Source: Vulcanimicrobiota bacterium
Lineage (GTDB): Bacteria > Vulcanimicrobiota > Vulcanimicrobiia > Vulcanimicrobiales > Vulcanimicrobiaceae
Assembly (NCBI GenBank): GCA_019241305.1
Contig: JAFAXE010000114.1
Coordinates: forward strand, 1 to 40,467
Direction: 5' to 3'
DNA length: 40,467 nt
Below the pieces are notes generated by a model. The model was given only the letters and a program-made list of their open reading frames with translations. It was not told the origin of the DNA and did not search any database. Shown here one piece after another: positions 7,659 to 15,039 of the stretch. The position numbers and the translations under genes were made by a program. Within the stretch, counting starts at the first letter, position 1. Each line of letters starts with the position of its first letter.

Positions 7659-9142
7659 CGGTAACGGCGTTTGCCGAGCGTGACGATCGCGGCGTAGAGC
7701 GCGAACAGCGCAAACGCGATCGGGCCGGCCCCCAAGGTCGCGTACAACGTAGGCTGCGGCAAACCAATCGCGCCGCGCACGATGCGCTTTGTGTTCAGCG
7801 GCGCCGTCCGAACGTATCGCCCGTTCGGCGCGACGATGCCGCTTACGCCGGTCGCGGCGGCCCGCAGGATCCACGTTCCATTTTCGATGGCACGCATCTG
7901 CGCGATTTCCGCGTGCTGGAACGGCCCCGCGGTCGTCCCGAACCATGCGTCGTCGGTCGAAAGCACCAGCGCCTGTGCGCCGTCGCGTACGGCACGATGC
8001 GCAGCGCCGTCGAACGCGGATTCCCAGCAAATGAGCGGGGCGACGCGGAAGCCGCCGATATCGGTAACGCCGCTCGAATCGCCGGCACGAAAACGCGAGA
8101 TGAGCGAGGCGACGGGAAGGCGCCCAAAGACCCATGGCGCCGGCAGCGTCTCGACGAACGGGACCAGGAGCCGTTTCTGGTAGATCCCGCCGAGCGTTCC
8201 GTCGGGCCGGAAGACGTACAGCGAATTGTACTCGCCGCTCGGCGTCGATTGCTTTGCGCCGACCATCAACGTCGCGCGCGCCTGGCGCGCCAGCGTTGCG
8301 GTGCTCGTAACGAGCCCCGGGAAGAGATTGAGGTCCGTCGTCAATACGGTTTCAGGCCACAAAATAAGGCGCGGTCCCGACGACGCTGCCGCACGCGTCA
8401 TCGCCGCATAGCGCGTCCGCGCCAACTCGAAGGCGGCCGGCGTCCATTTGATCGTTTGCGGAATGTTGCCCTGAATGGCGGCGACGTGCACCGTCGGCGT
8501 GTCGATGCGCCGCGCGGGCCAGGCCCACCATGCGCCGGCGAGCGCGACCAGCACGCCGAGCACGGCAACGACCGTTGCCCTTCGCAAAGCGCCGTCGCGT
8601 GGCGCCCGCAGGAGCGCGGCGACGTACGCGGCTGGGACGCACAGCGCGAACGTGATTCCGAAGGAACCGATGAACGCGCCGAGCGGGGCCAGCGGCGACG
8701 CGACTTGACTGTACGAAAGGTTGCCGAAAGGCAAGCCGAGCGGACCGATCGAGCGCAACCATTCAAGTCCCGCGAAAGCCGCAGCGGCTGCGAGCGGCGC
8801 GAGCGGCACCGCAGCGCGTCTCCACGCGAACGCGACGAGCGCGCCGGCCGTGGCAAAGGCGAGCGCTTCCAGCAGCGCCGGCGCGAGGACCAGCGCAAAG
8901 CCGAACGGGGCGATATAAGTCCCCGCCGTCTCGGAAAACCACGAGAACGCCAGCGAAAAATACACCGCTCCGGCCCAAAATCCGATGAGAAAGCCGCGCC
9001 GCGGCGAGGACCCGATGACGGCCCAGAACAAGCCTGCAGCGCCGATCGGCGCCAGCACCGGCAGGTTCGCTTTCGGTAACGCGAGCGACGTCAGGACGGC
9101 GCTGACCGTGGCAACCACCAGCGGAACCAGAGAGGCCTCCAT
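7655..9142 (-). CDS. lnt: Apolipoprotein N-acyltransferase
   Basis: Transfers the third acyl chain to the N-terminal Cys of lipoproteins at the inner membrane, a step that allows sorting to the outer membrane. The N-terminal half is a bundle of about six to seven transmembrane helices. The C-terminal half is a nitrilase-like domain with the catalytic triad visible as Glu in LILWPETVL, Lys in IYQKRLLVPF and Cys in PLICWESAFD. The family segment QHAEIAQMRAIENGTW is intact, and a last helix anchors the C-terminus. I chose ATG 9142 (495 residues), because upstream codons give a polar stretch unlike the family. Its start codon shares the CATG at 9140-9143 with the divergent lipoprotein gene. Confidence 0.95.
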   Translation of the reverse strand: MEASLVPLVVATVSAVLTSLALPKANLPVLAPIGAAGLFWAVIGSSPRRGFLIGFWAGAVYFSLAFSWFSETAGTYIAPFGFALVLAPALLEALAFATAGALVAFAWRRAAVPLAPLAAAAAFAGLEWLRSIGPLGLPFGNLSYSQVASPLAPLGAFIGSFGITFALCVPAAYVAALLRAPRDGALRRATVVAVLGVLVALAGAWWAWPARRIDTPTVHVAAIQGNIPQTIKWTPAAFELARTRYAAMTRAAASSGPRLILWPETVLTTDLNLFPGLVTSTATLARQARATLMVGAKQSTPSGEYNSLYVFRPDGTLGGIYQKRLLVPFVETLPAPWVFGRLPVASLISRFRAGDSSGVTDIGGFRVAPLICWESAFDGAAHRAVRDGAQALVLSTDDAWFGTTAGPFQHAEIAQMRAIENGTWILRAAATGVSGIVAPNGRYVRTAPLNTKRIVRGAIGLPQPTLYATLGAGPIAFALFALYAAIVTLGKRRYR

Positions 9143-9965
9143 GCTCCGTCGCGCCAGTCTGTTGCTGTTCTTGCTCGCCATCGGGCTGGCCGTCGCCTGC
9201 GGACGCCAAGTCACCCCGAACCCGACCTTCTCCAACCTCGCCGGCACGTTAGAGATCAAGTTCCGCACGAACGCCCTGGCAAACTTTATGCAGTACAACT
9301 ATTTCATTGCCGTTAACACGAGCGGCAACGGGCAAGAGCCTTACGCCGTTGGCTTTCAAAACCGCCAGTTCTCGAACTTCTCGTACGCCGTCGTGCAGGG
9401 TGTGAACAGCGCTGCCACGGGATCCGTCCTTCCGATCCTGTTGCAATACTATCTCATCCCCAATGTGCAACAGCCCCGCACGCAACAGTTCAACCTCAAC
9501 CCCGCAACCACGCAACTTCAGCTCAACACGGCAACGACGAGCGCGTACAGCGAGTTCATCGTGATCTTCGCGCGCTCGCAGCTATCGCTGCCTTCGCCGA
9601 CGGGGACGAGCGGGCCGACGCCCTCCGCGTCCCCAAGCGGCAAGCCGACGCCAACGCCGACCCCGTCGCCGACGGGGACCGGGCCGACCCCAACGCCCAC
9701 GCCGCTTCCGTCAGGCCCAACGCCCGTCGCCTCGCCTACGATCCCGTCGCAATCGACGTGGTGCATCAACCTGTTCATCACCGATGCCAACGGCGTGAAC
9801 GTGTACGACGCGCTCGGGCTCGGTGCGCAGGACCACTCGTTCAACCAAGGTTGCTTCGACGTGAACACGCCGCTCGACCGCGTCTATAGACAACCGCTGG
9901 AGGTGGCTCCGCCTCCCGATCCCTCGTCGCAACTGTACGGCTTCGAACTGATCAACACGCCGTAG
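9141..9965 (+). CDS. Lipoprotein of unknown function with Pro/Thr/Ser-rich linker
   Basis: A 274-residue predicted lipoprotein. The signal peptide has a basic start (MLRRAS), a Leu-rich core and the lipobox LAVAC, so Cys21 would be lipidated. An N-terminal beta-rich domain (about 28-150) with no recognised motif is followed by a linker of repeated TP and SP units (about 152-200), then a C-terminal domain with two Cys (WCINLF and QGCFDV). The linker probably spans space outside the inner membrane. The Shine-Dalgarno AGAGAGG precedes ATG 9141. The gene is divergent from lnt, whose product would acylate it. The function is unknown. Confidence 0.8.
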   Translation: MLRRASLLLFLLAIGLAVACGRQVTPNPTFSNLAGTLEIKFRTNALANFMQYNYFIAVNTSGNGQEPYAVGFQNRQFSNFSYAVVQGVNSAATGSVLPILLQYYLIPNVQQPRTQQFNLNPATTQLQLNTATTSAYSEFIVIFARSQLSLPSPTGTSGPTPSASPSGKPTPTPTPSPTGTGPTPTPTPLPSGPTPVASPTIPSQSTWCINLFITDANGVNVYDALGLGAQDHSFNQGCFDVNTPLDRVYRQPLEVAPPPDPSSQLYGFELINTP

Positions 9966-10008
9966 AGGGGTTACGACGCGACGCTCGCTTACAGCGCCAC
10001 GAACGCAG

Positions 10009-10176
10009 AGTTTTGCTGTGGCTCTGCGCGGCGACAGTCCCCTTCGGAGACGTGTGCGATTCGTTTCCCTCCGTGCGAATCGCACACTCGACTTGCTCGT
10101 CGCTCCAACATCCGTGTCTCCGCTCCTCGCAAACGCTCCTCAGGGAACCGTCGCCGCGCCTCCCCCCAGCAAAACT
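10009..10176 (+). repeat. Palindromic (foldback, MITE-like) element, copy A
   Basis: The ends form imperfect 30-base terminal inverted repeats (10009-10038 and 10147-10176, 24 of 30 matching), starting AGTTTTGCTG and ending CAGCAAAACT. Inside is a perfect 12-bp hairpin, GTGTGCGATTCG (10052-10063) with CGAATCGCACAC (10076-10087). The segment after the hairpin (18 bases, 10085-10102) and a 23-base block (10116-10138) recur in inverted orientation in copy B. There is no coding potential. It could be a non-autonomous transposable element or a structured RNA. No clear target-site duplication is visible. Confidence 0.75.
10052..10087 (+). terminator. 12-bp perfect hairpin inside copy A, possible terminator
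   Basis: Stem 10052-10063 with 10076-10087 and a 12-base loop. It lies 87 bases after the lipoprotein stop, so it could end that transcript, but no run of T follows it, and its recurrence in copy B argues that it belongs to the repeat element. Confidence 0.35.
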
Positions 10177-10275
10177 CCATTTGCACGTGTTGCGCGACCG
10201 ATCGCCGCGTCGCGGTGAGGAGAAAAAGATTGATAGCTTCAGCAGCGTCGCTGCATTGGCAATCGCAATCAATTC

Positions 10276-10552
10276 CGTGGCGGTGGCGCGAGGGGTAAGG
10301 CGGCGTGACGGTGTTGCGAAGAGCGTTTGCGAGGAGCGGAGACCTGGGGACCCGCGCGCTCTGCGTGCGGGGGCGCGGAGCCGAAGGCGCAGCGCCTTTC
10401 AAATTACTTTCGGGGTCCCCGCGATGCGAAGCATCGAAGGGGTGTCGAGAACGACGAGCAAGTCGAGTGAGCGGTTCGCCAGGATGGAACGAACCGCGAA
10501 CGTCTCTGAGCAGCACCGTCACGCCGCCGAAACCCCTTGCGGCACCGTGACG
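10276..10552 (-). repeat. Palindromic (foldback, MITE-like) element, copy B
   Basis: Core terminal inverted repeats are perfect over 15 bases, GGCGGCGTGACGGTG (10299-10313) and its complement (10514-10528). They extend imperfectly outward to about 10276 and 10552. Read on the minus strand it aligns with copy A: a 23-base match (10321-10343), an 18-base match (10452-10469), and an equivalent hairpin with GCGGTTCG (10471-10478) and CGAACCGC (10490-10497). It differs by about 100 extra bases (10344-10451) made of smaller palindromes, such as GGGGACCC/GGGTCCCC, GGCGCAGCGCC and CGATGCGAAGCATCG. Confidence 0.72.
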
Positions 10553-10590
10553 ACGATATCGTTTGGACGGCAATTGGGAAAAAGCAAGAC

Positions 10591-10770
10591 ATGAATAGCG
10601 AGAAGATCCAGTGCGCCAACGACACGTGCCAGTGCGTCGTGACCGCGGCGCTGGAGCCGGGTGTCGGTTCGGCGGCCGAGGCGTACTGCAGCGGCTATTG
10701 TGGCGACGCGGCGACCGGCGAAGAGAGCGACCTCTGCGCGTGCGGACATCCGCCCTGCGACGAGCCGTAA
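10591..10770 (+). CDS. Bacterial metallothionein (SmtA/BmtA type)
   Basis: A 59-residue Cys-rich protein that probably binds zinc or similar metals in the cytoplasm. It has 8 Cys and one His in the layout of the prokaryotic metallothionein family: CANDTCQC near the start, AYCSGYC in the middle and CACGHPPC near the end. Synechococcus SmtA has the same order of clusters, with one more Cys and one more His. The start is ATG 10591; an in-frame upstream ATG at 10537 would add a polar stretch overlapping the end of repeat element B. I see no SmtB-type operator. It ends 7 bases before the convergent lptD. Confidence 0.88.
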   Translation: MNSEKIQCANDTCQCVVTAALEPGVGSAAEAYCSGYCGDAATGEESDLCACGHPPCDEP

Positions 10771-10777
10771 CGCACGA

Positions 10778-13255
10778 CTAGTAGTTGAAGCTCGTGGGCA
10801 GGAGCGGCTGATTCGGCGCGAGCGTTACGCCCGCCGTGCGTCCCGGAAACGCGAGTAACTCGAAGTTGAGATTGAAGGCCTTGAGATCCTGGTTGTACGA
10901 CGCGAGGATGTCGTAGCATTCACCGATGATCTTGCGGTAGAAGATCGTCTTATCGGCGATCTGACCTTTGCTCTTCCAGTTGATGTTCGCGGCGAACTGC
11001 AGCTCCGTCTCGTAACCGAACGGCGTGAAGACCTGCACCGCGGTTTGATAGAAGCCGTTGCCCGGTCCGGGATTCCAGGAACCGCTGATCGTGAGGGCGG
11101 AGCGCGGCGAGGGTCGTGAAGTGAACTGGTACAACACCGGCTGCGCCTGGCGATTGAACGCCGTTCCGGTCGAGAGCGAGAGCGAATACACGTCGCCGTT
11201 GAAAATGCGCAGCGTATCCTGCGCTTGGTGTGAACCGCCGGAGAGCTGGTCGAGCAACTGAAACGGCACGATCGTCGGGCCGATGGGGTTTTGTTCGTCG
11301 TACGTGATCGCGTTGACGATGTGCGGGCTGAGCGGCGTCGTTAGGGCGAGGTTTTGCGTGATGTTGGCCTTCTCGTCACCGGTTCCGTACAGGAGTTGAT
11401 CGACCGTAAAGCCGGCGGAGAGGTCGCTCGTCCGAAAGACTTTGAAGAGCCCGGGCCCGACGATGAAATTCATGTCGGCGCGCTCGGTCGCGAAGTGGTT
11501 CTGCGGCTCGACGTAGTAGCCGGCGGTGAACGTCGTCTGAATCGGGAGACGCGCGTTTTCGAACGGCAGGTGCGGGATGATCTCGAGTGCGGGAACGGTG
11601 TCGTAGCCGAACGGCTGATTCGACGTCGTCTTGTCGAAGGTCAAGGTATAGTCCGCGGCGCGCGAGGTGAGATGGGTCAGCGACTGGATATGCAGCGTCT
11701 GACTCGTTGAGCTGAGCTGACCCGGATAGGCGCTCGCGTAGTCGGTATAGCTGAGGTTAATGCCTTGTTGGAGCGTCGGTGAAATCTGGCGCTGATCGAT
11801 AAAGGCCAAGTTGTCGCTGCTCGATTGCGAACCGGTGAACGACCGGGAGAACTGATAGTTTTCGCTCGAGCGGAGCCCTTGGTGGATGATGCTGCCGCCG
11901 ATTTGCATGCTGGGCGGCAGGCTCACCAGCGGCCCATATTCGCCCGTGTAGACGAAGTTGAACTGACCTCGCAGGTGCTGCGAGAAGTTTTCGACGTCGG
12001 AGATGTTGGCATTGGCTTGGTTGCCGGTCCCGGCGGTACCGTGGAAAAAGTACGTGTCGATGTTGACGACGCGGCGATTGTCGCGGCGGCCGATGTACGC
12101 CACGTATCCGAAGGCTTGGCCACGCCTGGTGTATTCTTCGATCCGGTAATACCCGTAGTAGTAGTCCGTCGTCCCAAAACCGATGCGCGCGCGCACGTAG
12201 AAGCCATCCGCGCTGTCGTACCCGAACTCCGGCACGAAGCTGGGCTGACGCCGCGGCTCACCGCCCGGCTGTTTGAGCGGGATGATCAGAACCGGGAGAA
12301 AGAAGACGCCGAGCAATCCGAGGAAGACCGTGTCCTTGCGCGCGATCAGCTTGTCGCCCGGCGTGACGTCGATCGTCTTCGAATCCACGTGATAGCCGCC
12401 GCGCTGATTTTCGCAGGTGGTAAAGGAGCCCGCGACGGCGTGCACCTTACCGGCGCGGTCCATCGTCATGAGGCGGCCAGAGTAATGGATTTTCCCTTGC
12501 TCGACCCCTTCATTGCTTTCACCGTGACCGTTGGTCAAGGTCGCGATCCCGCTCTGGCTGTCGTACACGATCTTGTCGGCGTAGAGAATGGAATCCGCGT
12601 TGCGGTTGATGATGTACGTGTGCCCGGTGACCGTGACGACGTGCGAACCGTCGTAGTGCGCGAGATCGCCAACGATCGTTCCGTCGGCGTCGAAGATGTG
12701 CACGTTACCGCGGTAATCGCTGGGCGCACCGGCCTTGGAAGAACCAGAGATCTCGTCGCCCAGAATTGCAATCTGATTTGGTCCTAACGTCGGTATCGCG
12801 ACCGGCGAGGGGCTTGGGGAGGGTGAGACGCTCGGCGTCGGTGAGGGGCTCGCCCCCTTCGGTGGGATAGGGCTGGGCGAACCGCTCGGGCGTACGAGGT
12901 AGACCGGTCCGCTCGAGGCGCTCGACGTCGGTGTCGGCGTCGGGAGCGGCGGCGGCGATGGTGTCGGCGTCCCGTACGGCTGCGGGGTCGGCGGTATCAG
13001 CTGCCCAGGTCCCGGCTGAATCGGTGGGATTCGCAGCGGGGTCGGCGACGCACTGGGCGATGCCGACGGCCCCGGTGAGACCTGTGCCACCTGGGCCGAT
13101 GCCCCACAGGCGTGCGCCAGCCGTTCCAGCGCGACGCGTTGCGTCATCGCGTCCGTGGTGGATTGCGCCCAGGCGGCACGTGCGTCCGGTAGGACGAGTG
13201 CTGCAATGAAGGCCGCGCACACCATCGCTGCGGCCCTCCTCCGGGGGGTCCCCAT
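10778..13255 (-). CDS. lptD: LPS assembly outer-membrane protein LptD
   Basis: The outer-membrane beta-barrel that inserts LPS in the outer leaflet. The product (825 residues from ATG 13255) has a signal peptide (basic start, hydrophobic core, ARAAWAQ), then an unusual Pro/Ser/Thr-rich stretch of about 100 residues (60-158). Next is an OstA/LptA-like jellyroll (NVHIFDADGTIVGDLAHY, ILYADKIVYDSQSGIATL) with the family-typical TTCENQ-GGYHVDSKTIDVTPGDKL segment. A large barrel of aromatic-rich strands runs to a C-terminal FNY. The gene starts 8 bases after the lptF/G stop, so the two are co-transcribed. An upstream in-frame start at 13327 would overlap lptF/G and lacks a signal peptide at its end. 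Confidence 0.9.
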   Translation of the reverse strand: MGTPRRRAAAMVCAAFIAALVLPDARAAWAQSTTDAMTQRVALERLAHACGASAQVAQVSPGPSASPSASPTPLRIPPIQPGPGQLIPPTPQPYGTPTPSPPPLPTPTPTSSASSGPVYLVRPSGSPSPIPPKGASPSPTPSVSPSPSPSPVAIPTLGPNQIAILGDEISGSSKAGAPSDYRGNVHIFDADGTIVGDLAHYDGSHVVTVTGHTYIINRNADSILYADKIVYDSQSGIATLTNGHGESNEGVEQGKIHYSGRLMTMDRAGKVHAVAGSFTTCENQRGGYHVDSKTIDVTPGDKLIARKDTVFLGLLGVFFLPVLIIPLKQPGGEPRRQPSFVPEFGYDSADGFYVRARIGFGTTDYYYGYYRIEEYTRRGQAFGYVAYIGRRDNRRVVNIDTYFFHGTAGTGNQANANISDVENFSQHLRGQFNFVYTGEYGPLVSLPPSMQIGGSIIHQGLRSSENYQFSRSFTGSQSSSDNLAFIDQRQISPTLQQGINLSYTDYASAYPGQLSSTSQTLHIQSLTHLTSRAADYTLTFDKTTSNQPFGYDTVPALEIIPHLPFENARLPIQTTFTAGYYVEPQNHFATERADMNFIVGPGLFKVFRTSDLSAGFTVDQLLYGTGDEKANITQNLALTTPLSPHIVNAITYDEQNPIGPTIVPFQLLDQLSGGSHQAQDTLRIFNGDVYSLSLSTGTAFNRQAQPVLYQFTSRPSPRSALTISGSWNPGPGNGFYQTAVQVFTPFGYETELQFAANINWKSKGQIADKTIFYRKIIGECYDILASYNQDLKAFNLNFELLAFPGRTAGVTLAPNQPLLPTSFNY

Positions 13256-13263
13256 CCCTGGGG

Positions 13264-14424
13264 TCAGTGTTCTTCCTGCCAGAACAGCACGCCGCCGGCC
13301 GCGCCCATGATGGCGTTGGGAATCCACGCCGCCAAATATGGATTGAGTGCACCGTTCCGGCCCAGCGCGACGAACGCCGACATCATGATGAAGTACACGA
13401 AGAACAGCAGGATCGAGAGGGCGATCCCTAGGGTGCGACCCTTCTTGCCGAAGCGAACGGCGAGCGGCAGCGCAAGCACCACTGCAATCAACGAGGCAAA
13501 CGGAAACGCGAGTTTCTGCGCCAGCGTAATCTTCTTGACGTCTAATGTCGTGCCGCCCTGACCGGTCGCTTCCATCGCGTGAATCTCGGTACGCAATTGC
13601 CCGGAGTTGACCGTGAAATCGTCGTTATTGGCCGTGCTGGTAAACTGATCGAGCGTCTCGGCCAGCGGCAACCCGATCTGCATCTTCGCCGGAGAGAGGA
13701 CGTAGCCGTCGACCGCCCCGCTCCGCTTGAACTTGGTCACCCGCGGATGCAAGAGCGTCATCAAGCTCCCAGATACGATGGCCGTATCGGCGTTGATGAC
13801 CTCTTTATACGGCGAGTTCGTCGCATTGACGAAGATCATCACGTTGTCCATCGTCTTGTGATCCGGCTCGATGTTGCCGACGTAGAAGACGTTTCCGGTC
13901 GACTCGTCTTTGCGGAAAATCTGTGGAACGATGGGAAGCGTCGCGGTATGGTAGACGATCTGATAAAAGGTACGCGTCGAGAGGTCCACGGCTTTGGGGA
14001 CGACGGTGTCGTTAACGAAATAGGCGAAGGCAAACGCTGCTACGCCCAGCAGAAGCGGCGTTTGGCAGATGCGGATGAAACGGACTCCCGTCGTGCGTAG
14101 CGCCGTGATCTCGTTGTCTGCGGCCAGGCGCCCGAAGGCGAGCAACGCCGCAAAGAGGCACGCAAACGGAAAGGCGTACGGCGTGCTTTGCGGCACGCGA
14201 AAAATCAGGAACCGCAGAATCAAAAAGAACGGCGCGTGGGCGTTGATGAGGTAGTCCGCCGCCAAGAAGAAAATGTTGAGAAACCAGAACAGCAAAAACG
14301 CGCCGAGCGAAAAGGCGAACGGCCCGGCGAGTTCGCGCATCACATAGCTATCGAGGAGCGGTAACCTCAAAGGCGCGCGCATCGGCGCGAGCGGTGCGAC
14401 GCGAACGCCGGATAGCGAGGCCAC
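13264..14424 (-). CDS. LPS export ABC transporter permease, LptF/LptG family
   Basis: An inner-membrane permease of the LptB2FG machine that extracts LPS from the inner membrane. The family layout is present: LDSYVMRELAGPFAFSL before the first helix, three N-terminal helices, the coupling segment FGRLAADNEITALRTTGV (cytoplasmic, contacts the ATPase), a central periplasmic beta domain, and three C-terminal helices beginning near LAQKLAFPFASLIAVVLA. Length is 386 residues. The GTG at 14424 is used here; Met15 (14382) is also possible. Only one permease gene is seen, so whether it is F or G, or a homodimer, is open. It lies between a lytic transglycosylase gene and lptD, with 8 bases to each. 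Confidence 0.9.
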   Translation of the reverse strand: MASLSGVRVAPLAPMRAPLRLPLLDSYVMRELAGPFAFSLGAFLLFWFLNIFFLAADYLINAHAPFFLILRFLIFRVPQSTPYAFPFACLFAALLAFGRLAADNEITALRTTGVRFIRICQTPLLLGVAAFAFAYFVNDTVVPKAVDLSTRTFYQIVYHTATLPIVPQIFRKDESTGNVFYVGNIEPDHKTMDNVMIFVNATNSPYKEVINADTAIVSGSLMTLLHPRVTKFKRSGAVDGYVLSPAKMQIGLPLAETLDQFTSTANNDDFTVNSGQLRTEIHAMEATGQGGTTLDVKKITLAQKLAFPFASLIAVVLALPLAVRFGKKGRTLGIALSILLFFVYFIMMSAFVALGRNGALNPYLAAWIPNAIMGAAGGVLFWQEEH

Positions 14425-14432
14425 GAAGAGCT

Positions 14433-14909
14433 CTAGTTATCGCGCAGCGCTGAGGTCACGCGGAGCACGTACGCGCGCGTCTCGGCGTACGGGGGGATGC
14501 CCTTGGCAGCGTCGACGGCGCCCGGTCCGGCGTTGTATGCGGCCAGCGCGAGCGAGACGTTGTTGTGGTAGCGCACGAGCAAGTCGTGGAGATAGCGGCT
14601 TCCGCCGTCCACGTTTTCGTACGGATCGAACCGGTTGACGACCCCATACTCTTGGGCCGTCTCCGGCATCAGTTGCATGAGGCCGGCCGCTCCCGAAGGA
14701 CTGATCGCACTCGGATCACCGCCGGATTCGGCGCCGATAACGGAGCTGACGAGGGCGCTTGACACTCCATTGCGGGCGGACGCGTCGTTCACCAGCCGGT
14801 GCAGCGCGAGGGCGTTGAGGGCGTGGGGGCCTGTGGAAGGCACGAAACCTCCGCCGCTGCAGCCGGAGAGAGCGCACAGGAAGGCGCCGGCGATGATGAG
14901 GTTTCTCAC
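14433..14909 (-). CDS. Lytic transglycosylase, SLT domain lipoprotein
   Basis: A 158-residue peptidoglycan-cleaving enzyme of the soluble lytic transglycosylase fold. The N-terminal signal ends in the lipobox LSGC, so Cys17 is probably lipidated and the protein anchored in a membrane facing the periplasm. The catalytic Glu61 lies in GAESGGDPSA, followed by GAAGLMQLMP (74-82) and AYNAGPGAV, the three SLT signatures. It is a compact enzyme with little beyond the catalytic domain. It is the first gene of a minus-strand set with lptF/G and lptD, divergent from mraZ, so wall turnover, outer-membrane assembly and wall synthesis share one intergenic region. Confidence 0.93.
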   Translation of the reverse strand: MRNLIIAGAFLCALSGCSGGGFVPSTGPHALNALALHRLVNDASARNGVSSALVSSVIGAESGGDPSAISPSGAAGLMQLMPETAQEYGVVNRFDPYENVDGGSRYLHDLLVRYHNNVSLALAAYNAGPGAVDAAKGIPPYAETRAYVLRVTSALRDN

Positions 14910-14962
14910 GCCCGCCCTCGGTTCGCGCGCCCTCGGAAACCCGCCTTTGTTGGCGCAAACTC

Positions 14963-14991
14963 TTGTCCGTTTCTTAATCGGCGCGTATAGT
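14963..14991 (+). promoter_or_regulatory. Sigma-70-type promoter of the division and cell-wall operon
   Basis: TTGTCC (14963-14968) and TATAGT (14986-14991) are separated by exactly 17 bases, a good housekeeping match in this GC-rich sequence. Transcription would start near 14998, leaving a leader of about 40 bases before the proposed mraZ start at 15037. The site lies in the short region divergent to the transglycosylase gene. Confidence 0.7.
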
Positions 14992-15024
14992 GGGGGAAAT
15001 CGGTGTCACTATGAGTCACCCGGT

Positions 15025-15039
15025 GGAGGGCTATCCCTG
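15025..15039 (+). promoter_or_regulatory. Ribosome binding site and CTG start of mraZ
   Basis: GGAGGG (15025-15030) is a near-perfect Shine-Dalgarno with six bases before an in-frame CTG (15037). No ATG, GTG or TTG in this frame lies between the promoter and the conserved HSLDQKGR motif. The nearby ATG at 15011 is in a different frame. Confidence 0.6.

Larger units (their letters stand above)
9966..10590. other. 625-base non-coding region holding two palindromic elements
   Basis: No credible gene is seen on either strand. The stretch is dominated by two related foldback elements (10009-10176 and 10276-10552), with about 100 bases of unremarkable sequence between them. I see no tRNA, no CRISPR and no transposase remnant. 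The promoter of the metallothionein gene probably lies in the last part, but I cannot place it. Confidence 0.7.

Noticed and set aside
7913-9079. 388-codon open frame on the plus strand
   Set aside because: It is antisense to lnt. The translation is extremely Arg/Glu-rich and low in hydrophobic residues, typical of a shadow frame.
10139-10330. Possible small protein genes in the 9966-10590 region
   Set aside because: Open frames exist on both strands, but they are Arg/Ser-rich, lack ribosome sites and coincide with palindromic repeats.
10021-10552. CRISPR array
   Set aside because: The repeats are inverted pairs of unequal length, not direct repeats with regular spacers, and no cas gene is present.
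11825-12787. 320-codon open frame on the plus strand
   Set aside because: It is antisense to lptD, whose signal peptide and OstA domain are clear. No family is recognised in the antisense product.
14990-15030. MraZ-binding TGGG repeats downstream of the promoter
   Set aside because: GTGGGG occurs once at 14990, but regularly spaced further copies are not convincing; later GGTG words do not keep the expected period.
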